52,352 nt of DNA from Deltaproteobacteria bacterium (GTDB lineage: Bacteria; Desulfobacterota; SM23-61): assembly GCA_016875165.1 (NCBI GenBank), contig VGSF01000025.1, positions 1 to 52,352 on the forward strand. The letters are read 5' to 3'. Shown in pieces: positions 18,201 through 25,319 of this stretch (position 1 is the first letter of the stretch; each line of letters starts with the position of its first letter). The notes under the pieces were generated by a model, which saw only the letters and a list, made by a program, of their open reading frames with translations, was not told where the DNA came from and did no database searches. The translations under genes were made by a program, and so were the position numbers.

Positions 18201-18241
18201 GAGCGTACCTTTTTTTGCGCTCGGGCGGCAACATTGCTCAT
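15230..18241 (-). CDS. SNF2-family helicase with N-terminal SWIM zinc finger
   Basis: A 1003-residue protein. An N-terminal SWIM finger CxCx(7)CxH is at about residues 73-86 (CSCAVSSRQTCEHI). A region of about 450 residues with mixed alpha/beta character follows. Then come the SNF2 motor motifs: CDDMGLGKTHEV (Walker A, about 560), FDEIQNLKNPQT (DExx box, about 657), GLTGTPIENN (motif III), VIYSQFLGM (start of the helicase C lobe) and QATDRVHRIGQ (motif VI, about 930). SNF2 enzymes move along or remodel protein-DNA complexes with ATP; bacterial SWIM-SNF2 proteins occur both in housekeeping (RapA/HepA-like) and in defence neighbourhoods. An SD AAGGAAAG precedes the start. It lies 151 bp after the DprA-like gene on the same strand, next to an R-M gene, which favours a defence role. 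Confidence 0.85.
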   Translation of the reverse strand: MSNVAARAQKKVRSQKPLRTEEDNQKSQISPADFHRIEFFRQGFALVPDPADRSPGAAIFLKGDKKERDQRFCSCAVSSRQTCEHILKLIALYKTFQGAYGERTPEEAFRSSLWRRMAAILADGSQETLESVHLQAVDHNSKRIIRVVDAGGRERLEYFSQSSDALRFIERMDQATGQDHVPRRGALLETLASLTLTDEERYMAQMGFKTIRQVLEESFWYRLAYHCFREFGDRGNIFRPAIEEGSGEFTLTFQPAGGDVVFRMAIPRQRVKSLLSAFREIFPKEQELAIHPIPLKSVFRISANKKMDLEIKPLIQVLKEDGEARFFEREDLEKFRYGDLIYIKELSILAELEPPGKIQGKNPKPTKMVLKRSQVPSFLQEFSQELREGAHIVETSVRNLKIHTSFDRMEITPAALNRSWCWLSLNYGFGNSSISLGKILQARKSGERFLSTADGWVDCQAQAFENLGHIAGRLSEEKLNSPDRVKLSRMDLLRLNASASGPVTVGGKGKAATLLKSLLELRPAERLPELKGLTSTLRPYQALGVEWLCFLFENGLGGLLCDDMGLGKTHEVMAFLLAFQEQGGVDKPSLVVCPTTVLSHWQHKISVHAPGLKAATFHGGQRNLTETLREGKVLLTSYGILRNDIEKLKQIPFSLAVFDEIQNLKNPQTQSYEAAKMLRAAIKIGLTGTPIENNLGELKALFDLTVPGYLGTDEEFNCRYVQPGETEQAGERQKALSRLISPFILRRLKKTVLTELPEKIEDIRACALSDDQIKMYRDAIASRGKGLIHTLKHGEEPIPYMHIFALLTLLKQICNHPALVEGKLDDFDKYQSGKWDLFKELVSESLESGQKVVIYSQFLGMIHIIESFLQGLGVDFVTLTGASRKRGEIVSRFNEDPQCRIYVGSLKAGGTGIDLVAASVVIHYDRWWNAAKEDQATDRVHRIGQRRGVQVFKLVTEGTLEEKISALILKKRNLMDSIIREDDPGLLKTFSREELIELLSAPP

Positions 18242-18392
18242 TTTTATCTTATCTTTCCTTAACTGTTGATAATTCCTTTTTCACCTCAATCCCTTATCTA
18301 TGTTATGGCCTGAACAGGGGCAGGAGAGAAGGCGGAAGGGATAGGGGATGGTTCCGTTATAAAGTCGGGGCGCTGAAAGACATTTAATGGCA

Positions 18393-19193
18393 TCATAGAT
18401 TCAATTTTTCTTGAATAAAACCCGCGGGCTTGTTTTTGATTTGCTCAATTGGCTCACGTAAATTGACCAGGACAGGTTTTTTTTCAGGGGGCGGAGCTTG
18501 CCGGGCTCCCAGTTGCTCGAGGTATTTACCCACGGTCTTCCGGGTGAAGGCCGATATGCCTAACTGATGGAGATCATGATTGGATTCATGGTCTGTTGTA
18601 AAGACAGGGATTTTAGAGGAAAGAACTCGTTTGGCCATGGCCAAGGTTTTGGTTCCTTTTTCGGCAAAGGGGACAAAGACGACATCCGCGAGAGCACAGG
18701 CTATCCAGTTTCTATAAATAATATTCCTCCGGCTCATTTTGGCCTCTTCAGGAGGGGAAACCGAGAAAATCAACAATTCTCCTTCTTCCGCCCGGCGGAA
18801 ATATTCCTTCCGTTCCGGGAATTCATGGAGAGGCGGGTAAAATCTTGTTTCCAGGAACAAATCAAAAGTTTCGCAGCGCAGGCCTTTAGCCGTAAATAGA
18901 GTTACGGTGAAGTTCTTCCGGAATAACCCCAGGCGGAATATTTCCGTTTCCATGACGGAATGCCACCCGCCGATGAGGTTGAGATCGTATTCGCGTATGG
19001 TAAACAGCAATTGGTTGGTGGACATCAGGGCCAAACCGCTGATGGAATCCGCAGAAATCACCGCCATCGTGAACCTGTGGAGAAAATCCAATGGCCCCCA
19101 ACAGAATATCTTCCTTGGGGCATTTTCCCCAAGGCGTTCAAGGAGTCGTTTGGGGTATTTCCGATTCGATGGGGTTAAAGTTTGATATTCCAT
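18393..19193 (-). CDS. DprA/Smf-like (SLOG-fold) protein
   Basis: A 266-residue protein resembling the Rossmann-like DprA/SLOG core. It opens with YPKRLLERLGENAPRKIFCW, the equivalent of DprA's 'YPxxLxxLxxxPxxLxxxG', then VISADSISGLALMSTNQLLF in place of the GSR loop, and a second half with RRNIIYRNWIACALADVVFV followed by the GTKTLAMAKRVLSSKIPVFT loop, matching DprA's 'RNRiiagLsdavvVveA..sGtl.TA..a...gr.Vfa'. The canonical GSR and SGxxxGID motifs are degenerate, so it is not a classical competence DprA. SLOG proteins are often nucleotide-sensing parts of bacterial conflict systems. It overlaps the R-M gene by 19 bp, so the two are co-translated and probably work together. Confidence 0.6.
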   Translation of the reverse strand: MEYQTLTPSNRKYPKRLLERLGENAPRKIFCWGPLDFLHRFTMAVISADSISGLALMSTNQLLFTIREYDLNLIGGWHSVMETEIFRLGLFRKNFTVTLFTAKGLRCETFDLFLETRFYPPLHEFPERKEYFRRAEEGELLIFSVSPPEEAKMSRRNIIYRNWIACALADVVFVPFAEKGTKTLAMAKRVLSSKIPVFTTDHESNHDLHQLGISAFTRKTVGKYLEQLGARQAPPPEKKPVLVNLREPIEQIKNKPAGFIQEKLNL

Positions 19194-19567
19194 AATGTTT
19201 CTACTGCCTCATCTAAATCACTTTGTATTTCCTCAATTTCCTTACCCTGGGCTACCAGGGTATGGGCCTTCTGGGAAAGTTCCGCGATCCTTATATGGAT
19301 CTCCTGATTACTATCAAACTTTGTAATGGCCAGATTATTCATCACCGAGGGAGCGCCGAAACCCCGCCCGGCGGATGAAAAGCTGCGGATATATTCATTA
19401 AGGATATTTGAATTCAGAATGCCGCATAAATAATGGGCCTCGTTTTCATTCTTCACGGCGAAAAAAGAAGTTGTATCCGTAGAAATAGCTGTTTTCAGGC
19501 CAAAGGGGGTGCGCAGCCTCGATAATACCACGGCGGCCATTTTGGAAGCCATCCGTTTCCAAACCAC
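19175..19567 (-). CDS. C-terminal fragment of the type IIG R-M enzyme (after a frameshift)
   Basis: A 130-codon frame continuing the upstream R-M gene in another phase. It begins VWKRMASKMAAVVLSRLRTP and continues AHYLCGILNSNILNEYIRSF, SSAGRGFGAPSV and NNLAITKF, which is the end of the TaqI-like specificity domain seen in Eco57I-type enzymes ('...vvwkrM...YllallNS...'). No SD precedes it, so it is not an independent gene. A single missing base at about 19567-19572, in ACCGGGTGG, separates it from the upstream frame. The end overlaps the DprA-like start. Confidence 0.75.
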   Translation of the reverse strand: MVWKRMASKMAAVVLSRLRTPFGLKTAISTDTTSFFAVKNENEAHYLCGILNSNILNEYIRSFSSAGRGFGAPSVMNNLAITKFDSNQEIHIRIAELSQKAHTLVAQGKEIEEIQSDLDEAVETLWNIKL

Positions 19568-22443
19568 CCGGTATTTTCAAGGGTGTATGGGCCAATTCCA
19601 TACATTGCATAGAATTCTGTTGCCTGGGCAAGTTCCCGGACAACCCTTGATCCTCTGGACAAAAGAACGTCTTTAAACTTTCTTAAATAGGCATATGTCA
19701 GCGGAACATGGGTGGTCATCCAGGACTCAACATAAGGAAGGCGCTTGGCCGGATCCTGGGAGATTATTATGTAAACGTTGCCCTTGACTCCAAAAGGAAT
19801 TATATCCCCTCCGCTGATTGCCGGATAGACCAGGTTTTTTTCTATGGCCACTGAGGTGGAAGGAATTTCTCTCTTTCCCCGCTCGACCATATTTTCAACG
19901 ACGAGAAGACCATCAGGGCGGACGTCCTTGATACGCAGCCAGAATACGCCATAGGGTTCGACCCTGGCCCCGAGATGGGCCTGGTAATGGTTTTTCCCTT
20001 TCATCTTTTCAGAACCTTTCAGGGTGGCAGGGGTGGCGGTTTGCCAGGAAGAATTTATTTTCGCCGGATGAACAGGAATCGCTTTTACATTGGCTCGATG
20101 TGTATGAGAAAGCACTTCGGATAGCGCCCAATCCGGTGAGATCGCACCTGTTCCCGGAATTCTCCTCCAGATGACCACGGGAACGGGATAAGAAGTGGGC
20201 TGGCCTTTCTCTAAAACAAACAAGGAAGTCTTATTGGCCGCCTGAAAAGGTTTAAGATCGACCATGTCTTCCATGAGGAGGACGCGGAGGGGAATCCTAT
20301 TTTCCTTAAGTTCAAATTGCCGGAACCCTTCGCCCGCCCCTTTTGATTTAAAAACTTCGTGGGTAATGAGAAAAGCCAGTTTTCCGCGATCCTGCAGGTA
20401 ATAATCACAGGCAGCATAAGTGAACAGCATCGAAAAATCTTTTTCCCCTGCCCCGAGCCTGGCTTCATGCCCTTTCAAAGAAAAAAGGCCGTATCGCTTC
20501 CAGAGGTCGAGAGTTCTTTTGCGGTAATCGTCCGACAAGTATCCCCACCGCACCCAGGGGGGATTGCCGACTACAAAATCAAAACGGCCAAGATAGACAG
20601 GCGCAAAAGCGTTCTTGATGTACCTGGCCCAGATTCCATTCTCTCCCTGTTCTTCCAGTTGTTTGATCTGGTTGTAAACCCGCAAAAGAAGCCTTCGATC
20701 CCTTTCCGTTAAAGGCAGTCTTTTCGATAAAAGATTGAAAAAATCTTCCGGGCTGTGCTTTCCCCGCAGGCCGACTTCGATCAAAGAAGTAAATTGGTCG
20801 ATTTTCTCCTTTTCCTGCACGGCTGAGGGAAAGAGAAAATCCCCTTTGCTTGTCGAAAAAACGACATCCTCAAAAGGAAGTCCGCCCTCACAGTTGGCGC
20901 GGGTAGGCGCCAAAACCGAATCGCAAAGATAGACGGGAATGGATATTGGTCTTACGAAAGGAATAAACGGGGCAAAAGCGATTAGATAATTTGTTCTGGC
21001 CGCAAGAACTGCCAGCGGATTGAGGTCGAATCCCACTATATTATTCAGGATGAGACGGCCGGCCTTCTCCCAATTGATTTTTCGTTTCAGCCTGAGGTTC
21101 TGGATCACGCGGTTAATGGCTTCAACTAAGAATGTGCCTGATCCACAGGCTGGATCCAAAAATCTAACACTCGGGTCACCCTGGTAGCCGCTCCGTTCAA
21201 TCAGGTATCCTGCCAGCCAATCGGGGGTATAAAATTCCCCAAGGTCATGCCGGAGTTTTTTAGGAACGATCAGCTCATAAAGGTTTTTCAACAGGTCGCG
21301 GGTCCAATCCGGCTCCAGGACAGGCGTCGCCAGTTCAAAAGAGGATAGGGCGCGGATGATGGCGCGGAAGGCATTGGCCAGAGGCCGATTCCACCCGTCG
21401 AGATACCAACGGAAAAAATCCGCCTCCAAAAAATTCTCGATTCCTTGATCGCTAAAATCGGCGCCGGATTCAAGCCGCATAAGCCTCTCTTTGAGGGGGT
21501 CATCTTCTAATGCTCCCAGCTCTCGCACGAAGGAAACGAACGTGCTCTCCTTTTGCATGGAGAGAAGTTCGACGGAGATGATTTTCATGAGAAAAGCATA
21601 GTAGGTATGGATGGCAAAAAGAAGCTGTTTTAACCTTACCCCACCCGGCATCTGATAAAGACTTGCTGTCTCTTCCGCCGCCTTCTCCGCTTTCTCAATC
21701 TCCTGGCCATACACTACTCCGAAGATTCTATCCCACTCGTCAAAAAAGGCCTTGACCCTCGATGGAGCGCTAAGCCTCTGGGCCCTCATGACCGCTGAAT
21801 AAATTTCCGATACGGCCTGCCGCGCGATATCATGCTCCGGGCCAAATACATCACTTAAGTCTTTGGCAGTGAGGGGTCTTCTGGCTGCGGCGCGAACGAA
21901 AATGAGGAGATTTGTAAGGCTGTCCTTTGTAATCGGATATGGCCCCAAAAAGTGAAAACCGATTTGGGCGGACTTTTCGGGGAATAATTCTCGTTGGTCT
22001 GGCGCCATGGGAACTGGCGTTGAAATAACCCTGGCTATTCGGGTATAGCGGGCGAACATAATCATCTGGCCGTCAATGGACACTCCGATGGCCTTTTCCA
22101 GAAAGGCTTTTTCCTGCGGGCGATGATGGATCGCCTCTTCAGACAGGTATCGCTGGAGTTGTTTTTGCGCTTCCCTTTGCCCCGGACCCGTTGCCAATTT
22201 CCCGGGCACTTTATACTCAAGTATCAGATAACCATAGACAGCGTCCATCTTGGCCCGCAGGGCCGTTGCCTTTTCGTACTCCACAATATCGACATCTATG
22301 CCGATGTCCTTGAAAGCTTTCCTAAGAATTGGCTCAACACGCATCTTGATGTCTTCTTCTGTTCGCGCTCCCGAAGCGACTGAAAGAATCTCATCGGCAA
22401 TCCGTGCCGTATTGATCTGCCAGTATTCCTTTTTTGCAGTCAT
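19495..22443 (-). CDS. Type IIG restriction-modification enzyme (Eco57I-class), frameshifted near the 3' end
   Basis: A 982-residue frame. The N-terminal 110 residues look like a PD-(D/E)xK nuclease: KMDAVYGYLILEYKVPGKL gives an Asp and an ExK. A helical connector follows (about 180-400). The amino-methyltransferase motifs are FLDPACGSGTFLVEAIN (motif I, about 430) and VVGNPPWVRWGY (NPPW motif IV, about 625), typical of gamma-class N6-adenine methylases. Further on is the start of the TaqI-like target-recognition domain. The frame leaves the family pattern at about residue 957 (19567-19572) and ends with an unrelated tail of about 25 residues; the family sequence continues in another phase to 19175. 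With the frame restored the protein would be about 1085 residues. Whether the shift is real or a sequence error is open. Fused nuclease and methylase in one chain would protect against phage DNA. Confidence 0.8.
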   Translation of the reverse strand: MTAKKEYWQINTARIADEILSVASGARTEEDIKMRVEPILRKAFKDIGIDVDIVEYEKATALRAKMDAVYGYLILEYKVPGKLATGPGQREAQKQLQRYLSEEAIHHRPQEKAFLEKAIGVSIDGQMIMFARYTRIARVISTPVPMAPDQRELFPEKSAQIGFHFLGPYPITKDSLTNLLIFVRAAARRPLTAKDLSDVFGPEHDIARQAVSEIYSAVMRAQRLSAPSRVKAFFDEWDRIFGVVYGQEIEKAEKAAEETASLYQMPGGVRLKQLLFAIHTYYAFLMKIISVELLSMQKESTFVSFVRELGALEDDPLKERLMRLESGADFSDQGIENFLEADFFRWYLDGWNRPLANAFRAIIRALSSFELATPVLEPDWTRDLLKNLYELIVPKKLRHDLGEFYTPDWLAGYLIERSGYQGDPSVRFLDPACGSGTFLVEAINRVIQNLRLKRKINWEKAGRLILNNIVGFDLNPLAVLAARTNYLIAFAPFIPFVRPISIPVYLCDSVLAPTRANCEGGLPFEDVVFSTSKGDFLFPSAVQEKEKIDQFTSLIEVGLRGKHSPEDFFNLLSKRLPLTERDRRLLLRVYNQIKQLEEQGENGIWARYIKNAFAPVYLGRFDFVVGNPPWVRWGYLSDDYRKRTLDLWKRYGLFSLKGHEARLGAGEKDFSMLFTYAACDYYLQDRGKLAFLITHEVFKSKGAGEGFRQFELKENRIPLRVLLMEDMVDLKPFQAANKTSLFVLEKGQPTSYPVPVVIWRRIPGTGAISPDWALSEVLSHTHRANVKAIPVHPAKINSSWQTATPATLKGSEKMKGKNHYQAHLGARVEPYGVFWLRIKDVRPDGLLVVENMVERGKREIPSTSVAIEKNLVYPAISGGDIIPFGVKGNVYIIISQDPAKRLPYVESWMTTHVPLTYAYLRKFKDVLLSRGSRVVRELAQATEFYAMYGIGPYTLENTGWFGNGWLPKWPPWYYRGCAPPLA

Positions 22444-22460
22444 TTTGGCGTATAAAATTT

Positions 22461-22629
22461 GATGATCTCGTAAAAAGTCTTTTTTGTCCTATTTTCGTCA
22501 TTCCGGCGAAAGCCGGAATCCAGTCCCGCTCGGAGCGGGATTCAAAAGCTTATAAATACTCTGGACTCCGGTTTTCACCTGTCTGCCAGGCACAGGCAGG
22601 CCGGAGTGACGACTTTTTACGGGACCATC
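22461..22629. repeat. Fold-back element family D, copy 1
   Basis: Ends GATGATCTCGTAAAAAGTC and GACTTTTTACGGGACCATC are inverted repeats of about 19 bp. The flanks AAATTT (22455-22460) and AAAATT (22630-22635) are a near-perfect 6-bp target duplication. The core begins CGTCATTCCGGCGAAAGCC and itself folds. It lies 18 bp upstream of the R-M start codon. A solo GATGGTCC right after it (22637) pairs with the end of the element. Confidence 0.75.
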
Positions 22630-22728
22630 AAAATTAGATGGTCCTATAATTTAAAATCAGTTTAACGATGTTGACCAAAGGAGTCAATGCGAACTTTTAA
22701 TCACCTTGTCTTTGCGCCCTTTAAGATT

Positions 22729-22880
22729 GATGATCTCGTAAAAAGTCGCTAAAGGGTCATTGCGAGCGAAAGTGAAGCAATCTCGTTTTTATAAGTGCCC
22801 GAAAATACAAGATTGCTTCGTCGTCCCGCAAATGCGGAACTCCTCGCAATGACGAAAACGGAACTTTTTACGACTCCATC
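22729..22880. repeat. Fold-back element family D, copy 2
   Basis: Ends GATGATCTCGTAAAAAGTC and AACTTTTTACGACTCCATC. A perfect 6-bp direct repeat AAGATT flanks it (22723-22728 and 22881-22886). The core is a different palindrome (GTCATTGCGAGCGAAAGTG ... CGCAATGAC). The right end forms the last codons and stop of the aldo/keto reductase gene. Confidence 0.8.
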
Positions 22881-23932
22881 AAGATTTTATGGGCGGTTTT
22901 TAAATTGGAAGGTATCAAAACTCCGTAAGGGCACTTATCCAGACATTGCTGGCAATCAGAACAGTCCTCGGCATTGACTGGCAATGAGCCATACTGGCTC
23001 TGGGCCCAGTCTTTCAGGCCATAATGGCGATAATAGCTTTCATAGCGGAAAACGTCGGGAATGGCGATCCCCTCCGGACAGGGAAGGCAATAACCGCAAT
23101 TCCGGCAAAACCCTTTTCCGGCCTCTCCGGCTTTTGCCATAAACTTCTTGATTTCCGCGGCTGACAACTCCCTCGGCCTTTCGCCCACCTTCAGGTTTTC
23201 TTCCAGTTCATTTAGGGTCATCATACCGGGTATTGCGCACTTGATATGGGGGTTGGAGAGGACATAACGCAGGGCCAGTTGGGCGGGAGATTCCGCTTTA
23301 AATAACTGGTAGTCCCAGCCTCTGGCCGGGAACTTCGCCAACCTTCCTCCGGCCAGGGGTTTCATGGCAATCACGCCGACTCCTTTGGCAGCGGCCATGG
23401 GCAGCAGGTCTGCCGTGAGACGATCCTCGTCAATAGCGCTGTAGGCCACCATCAGGACCGAAAACCCCCCGGATTCTATGGCTTGCCTCATCATGGGAAT
23501 AGAACCGTGAATGCTGATTCCAACATGGGAAATCTTTCCTTCCTGGCGGGCTTTTTCCAGCTCTTCCAGGCCGCCGGCATTGAATATCTTTTCATATTCT
23601 GATCCGCGCACGTCGTGAAAAAGAACAAGGTCAATCCAATCCGTTTTCAGCCGGCTAAGGCATCGTTCCAGTTTTTGCCGAACTCCCCGGCCATCCCGTT
23701 CATCTATTTTTGTGGAGAGATAAAACTCCTTCCGCCTTTTCTTTAGGGCCTGCCCGATTTTTTCTTCACTGTCGCCATAACAGTCGGCCGTATCGATAAA
23801 ATTGATCCTGGCATCGAGGGAGCGATTTAAAATACGCTCGCACTCCTTAAAGCCGATCCGCGGCAGTTTAATGGCCCCAAACCCAATCACGGAGACTGCC
23901 CACCCCGTCCTGCCTAAGATTCTCTTTTGCAT
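22868..23932 (-). CDS. Aldo/keto reductase with C-terminal 4Fe-4S ferredoxin domain
   Basis: A 354-residue protein. The N-terminal 270 residues are an aldo/keto-reductase barrel: LGRTGWAVSVIGFGAIKLPR, the catalytic D-x-x-x-Y in NFIDTADCYGDSEEKIG (Asp and Tyr at about 48-53), the Lys in YLSTKID, and the His in LVLFHDVRG. The C-terminus adds Cys sets CRNCGYCLPCPEG (about 278) and CSDCQQCLDKCPYG (about 327), a ferredoxin-like module seen in anaerobes, suggesting electron transfer instead of, or as well as, NADPH. The last three residues and the stop are supplied by the fold-back element at 22729-22880; without it the frame would read ILKGAKTR and stop at a nearby TGA. Confidence 0.85.
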   Translation of the reverse strand: MQKRILGRTGWAVSVIGFGAIKLPRIGFKECERILNRSLDARINFIDTADCYGDSEEKIGQALKKRRKEFYLSTKIDERDGRGVRQKLERCLSRLKTDWIDLVLFHDVRGSEYEKIFNAGGLEELEKARQEGKISHVGISIHGSIPMMRQAIESGGFSVLMVAYSAIDEDRLTADLLPMAAAKGVGVIAMKPLAGGRLAKFPARGWDYQLFKAESPAQLALRYVLSNPHIKCAIPGMMTLNELEENLKVGERPRELSAAEIKKFMAKAGEAGKGFCRNCGYCLPCPEGIAIPDVFRYESYYRHYGLKDWAQSQYGSLPVNAEDCSDCQQCLDKCPYGVLIPSNLKTAHKILMES

Positions 23933-23959
23933 CGTTACCGCTCCACGAATCTCATTTCC

Positions 23960-24227
23960 TGTAACACTTTAGCTTTTTTAAAAAAGGTGTGTTATAAGGG
24001 CCAAGGGATTCCAGGGGCCGGGGGCCAGAGCGTAACGCTTGGAATCATAAGGCGCTAATTTCTCCGCATATGGGGCGGGCAAGAACCCCCGCCTCCTCCG
24101 AAGGAAAAGATCTTTTATCCCCGTGGCCAAGAGGAAACCCAACCGATGCTTCCGGCGCGTTCCGCTCTAACCACCGGCCCTCAACAAAGGCTTTAATACC
24201 ATTTTTTCAAATCGCTAAACTGTTACA
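23960..24227. repeat. Fold-back element family B, copy 1 (268 bp)
   Basis: The ends TGTAACACTTTAGC and GCTAAACTGTTACA (inverted) start a long imperfect palindrome covering the whole element; inner arms such as GGGGCCGGGGGCCAGAGCG and CGCTCTAACCACCGGCCC pair as well. A second copy, inverted and about 93% alike by eye, is at 33933-34334. It lies 28 bp upstream of the aldo/keto reductase start. Confidence 0.8.
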
Positions 24228-24275
24228 ATTATTTTTATCTCTTTAGCCTCGATCTCCTCTGTGACAAAAACTGAA

Positions 24276-25235
24276 TTAGCCTTCCTGCTGCTCAGGCTTG
24301 AAGATAAAGCGGTCAAAAAGCTTATGGTAAGAGGTCCAGGGGGAAGGATCACTCTTTTCCTTCTCAATCCACCCCAGAAATGCGTTGACTTTAGCGTCCA
24401 GGTCGTCAAGATGATGAAGCAAGAGCGCCTCCAGGGTCATGGGCAGCTTGGGTGAGCCAAAGGCATACTCTCCATGATGGCTGATAAGATTATGTTTAAG
24501 GAGGGTGGCCAGGTTTTCGGGGAAATCCGGAATGGCCCTCATTTTTTCGTCAACCATCTCCACGGTGAGGATAATATGCCCAAGGAGACGGCCCGAGTCC
24601 GTGTAATCGAAAGTGCGGGCAAAGCTTAGCTCGGATACTTTCCCAATGTCATGAAGGATGCCCACGGTAGTCAGAAAATCCATATTAATGCCCTTGTATC
24701 GCGGGCCTATTAGAAGGATAAGTTGAACGACGGAAAGAGTGTGCTCCAACAAACCGCCAAGGTAAACATGATGCACGGCCTTGGCTGCCGGGGCCAGCTT
24801 GAATTTTTTTACAAAATCTTCATCCTCCAGGAAGGCCTGCAGGAGGCGCCGCAGAAAAGGTTGGTTCACGCCGGCAGCGACGCTTTTGATTTCGGAAAAC
24901 ATCTTTTCGATATTTTGGGGAGTCTTCGGAAGAAAGTCATCCAGCAAAACTTCGGCGTCCCCGCATTTTTTTAATTTGAGGATGCGCAGCTGCAGCGTTC
25001 CCTGAAATTCGTCAACTTCTGCTCTCACTTTAATAAAATCATCTTTTTCAAACAATGCGCTAAAGTCCAGAGCATTCTCCCAGACGCGTCCTTCGACTTC
25101 TCCGCTGCGGTCAGTTAGACGGAGGGAAAGATAGAGGTTTCCTGTCTTTGTTCTGGTCAGGCTCTTTTCCTTAACGAGAAAAATGCTCTCTACAGCGTGG
25201 CCTTTTTTCAATTGATTAACGAAAATTTTTTCCAT
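24276..25235 (-). CDS. YhaM-like 3'-5' exoribonuclease (OB fold + HD domain)
   Basis: A 319-residue protein. Residues 1-95 form an OB-fold nucleic-acid-binding domain (NLYLSLRLTDRSGEVEGRVW, then VEEF-type strand pairs). Residues about 150-290 form an HD domain: HHVYLGGLLEHTLSVVQL (first His), GILHDIGKVSEL (the HD pair) and LISHHGEYAFGSPKLP (distal His pair). This order and the length of about 315 aa are typical of YhaM, a 3'-5' exonuclease of RNA and single-stranded DNA. The SD GGAGGAAG precedes the ATG. Confidence 0.85.
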   Translation of the reverse strand: MEKIFVNQLKKGHAVESIFLVKEKSLTRTKTGNLYLSLRLTDRSGEVEGRVWENALDFSALFEKDDFIKVRAEVDEFQGTLQLRILKLKKCGDAEVLLDDFLPKTPQNIEKMFSEIKSVAAGVNQPFLRRLLQAFLEDEDFVKKFKLAPAAKAVHHVYLGGLLEHTLSVVQLILLIGPRYKGINMDFLTTVGILHDIGKVSELSFARTFDYTDSGRLLGHIILTVEMVDEKMRAIPDFPENLATLLKHNLISHHGEYAFGSPKLPMTLEALLLHHLDDLDAKVNAFLGWIEKEKSDPSPWTSYHKLFDRFIFKPEQQEG

Positions 25236-25319
25236 TTCTTCCTCCAGGATTTAAAAGACATGAGGCGTAAGGCGCAAGGCGCATGAGGCGCCGTATCCTT
25301 TACCTTTCACCCTTGCACC

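Noticed and set aside
15230..22443. DISARM or BREX assignment for the methylase and SNF2 genes
   Set aside because: No DrmA, DrmB, DrmC, BrxA/B/C or PglZ-like gene is present, and the methylase is of the type IIG build with its own nuclease domain.
22455..22886. CRISPR array suggested by clustered repeats
   Set aside because: The repeats are inverted ends of two separate fold-back elements, not regularly spaced direct repeats, and there are no cas genes.
24000..24200. tRNA-like words (TTAGAGCG, GGGGTTC) in the family B element, also in its second copy
   Set aside because: No acceptor stem, no 7-nt anticodon loop and wrong spacing; the sequence is explained by the element's long palindrome.
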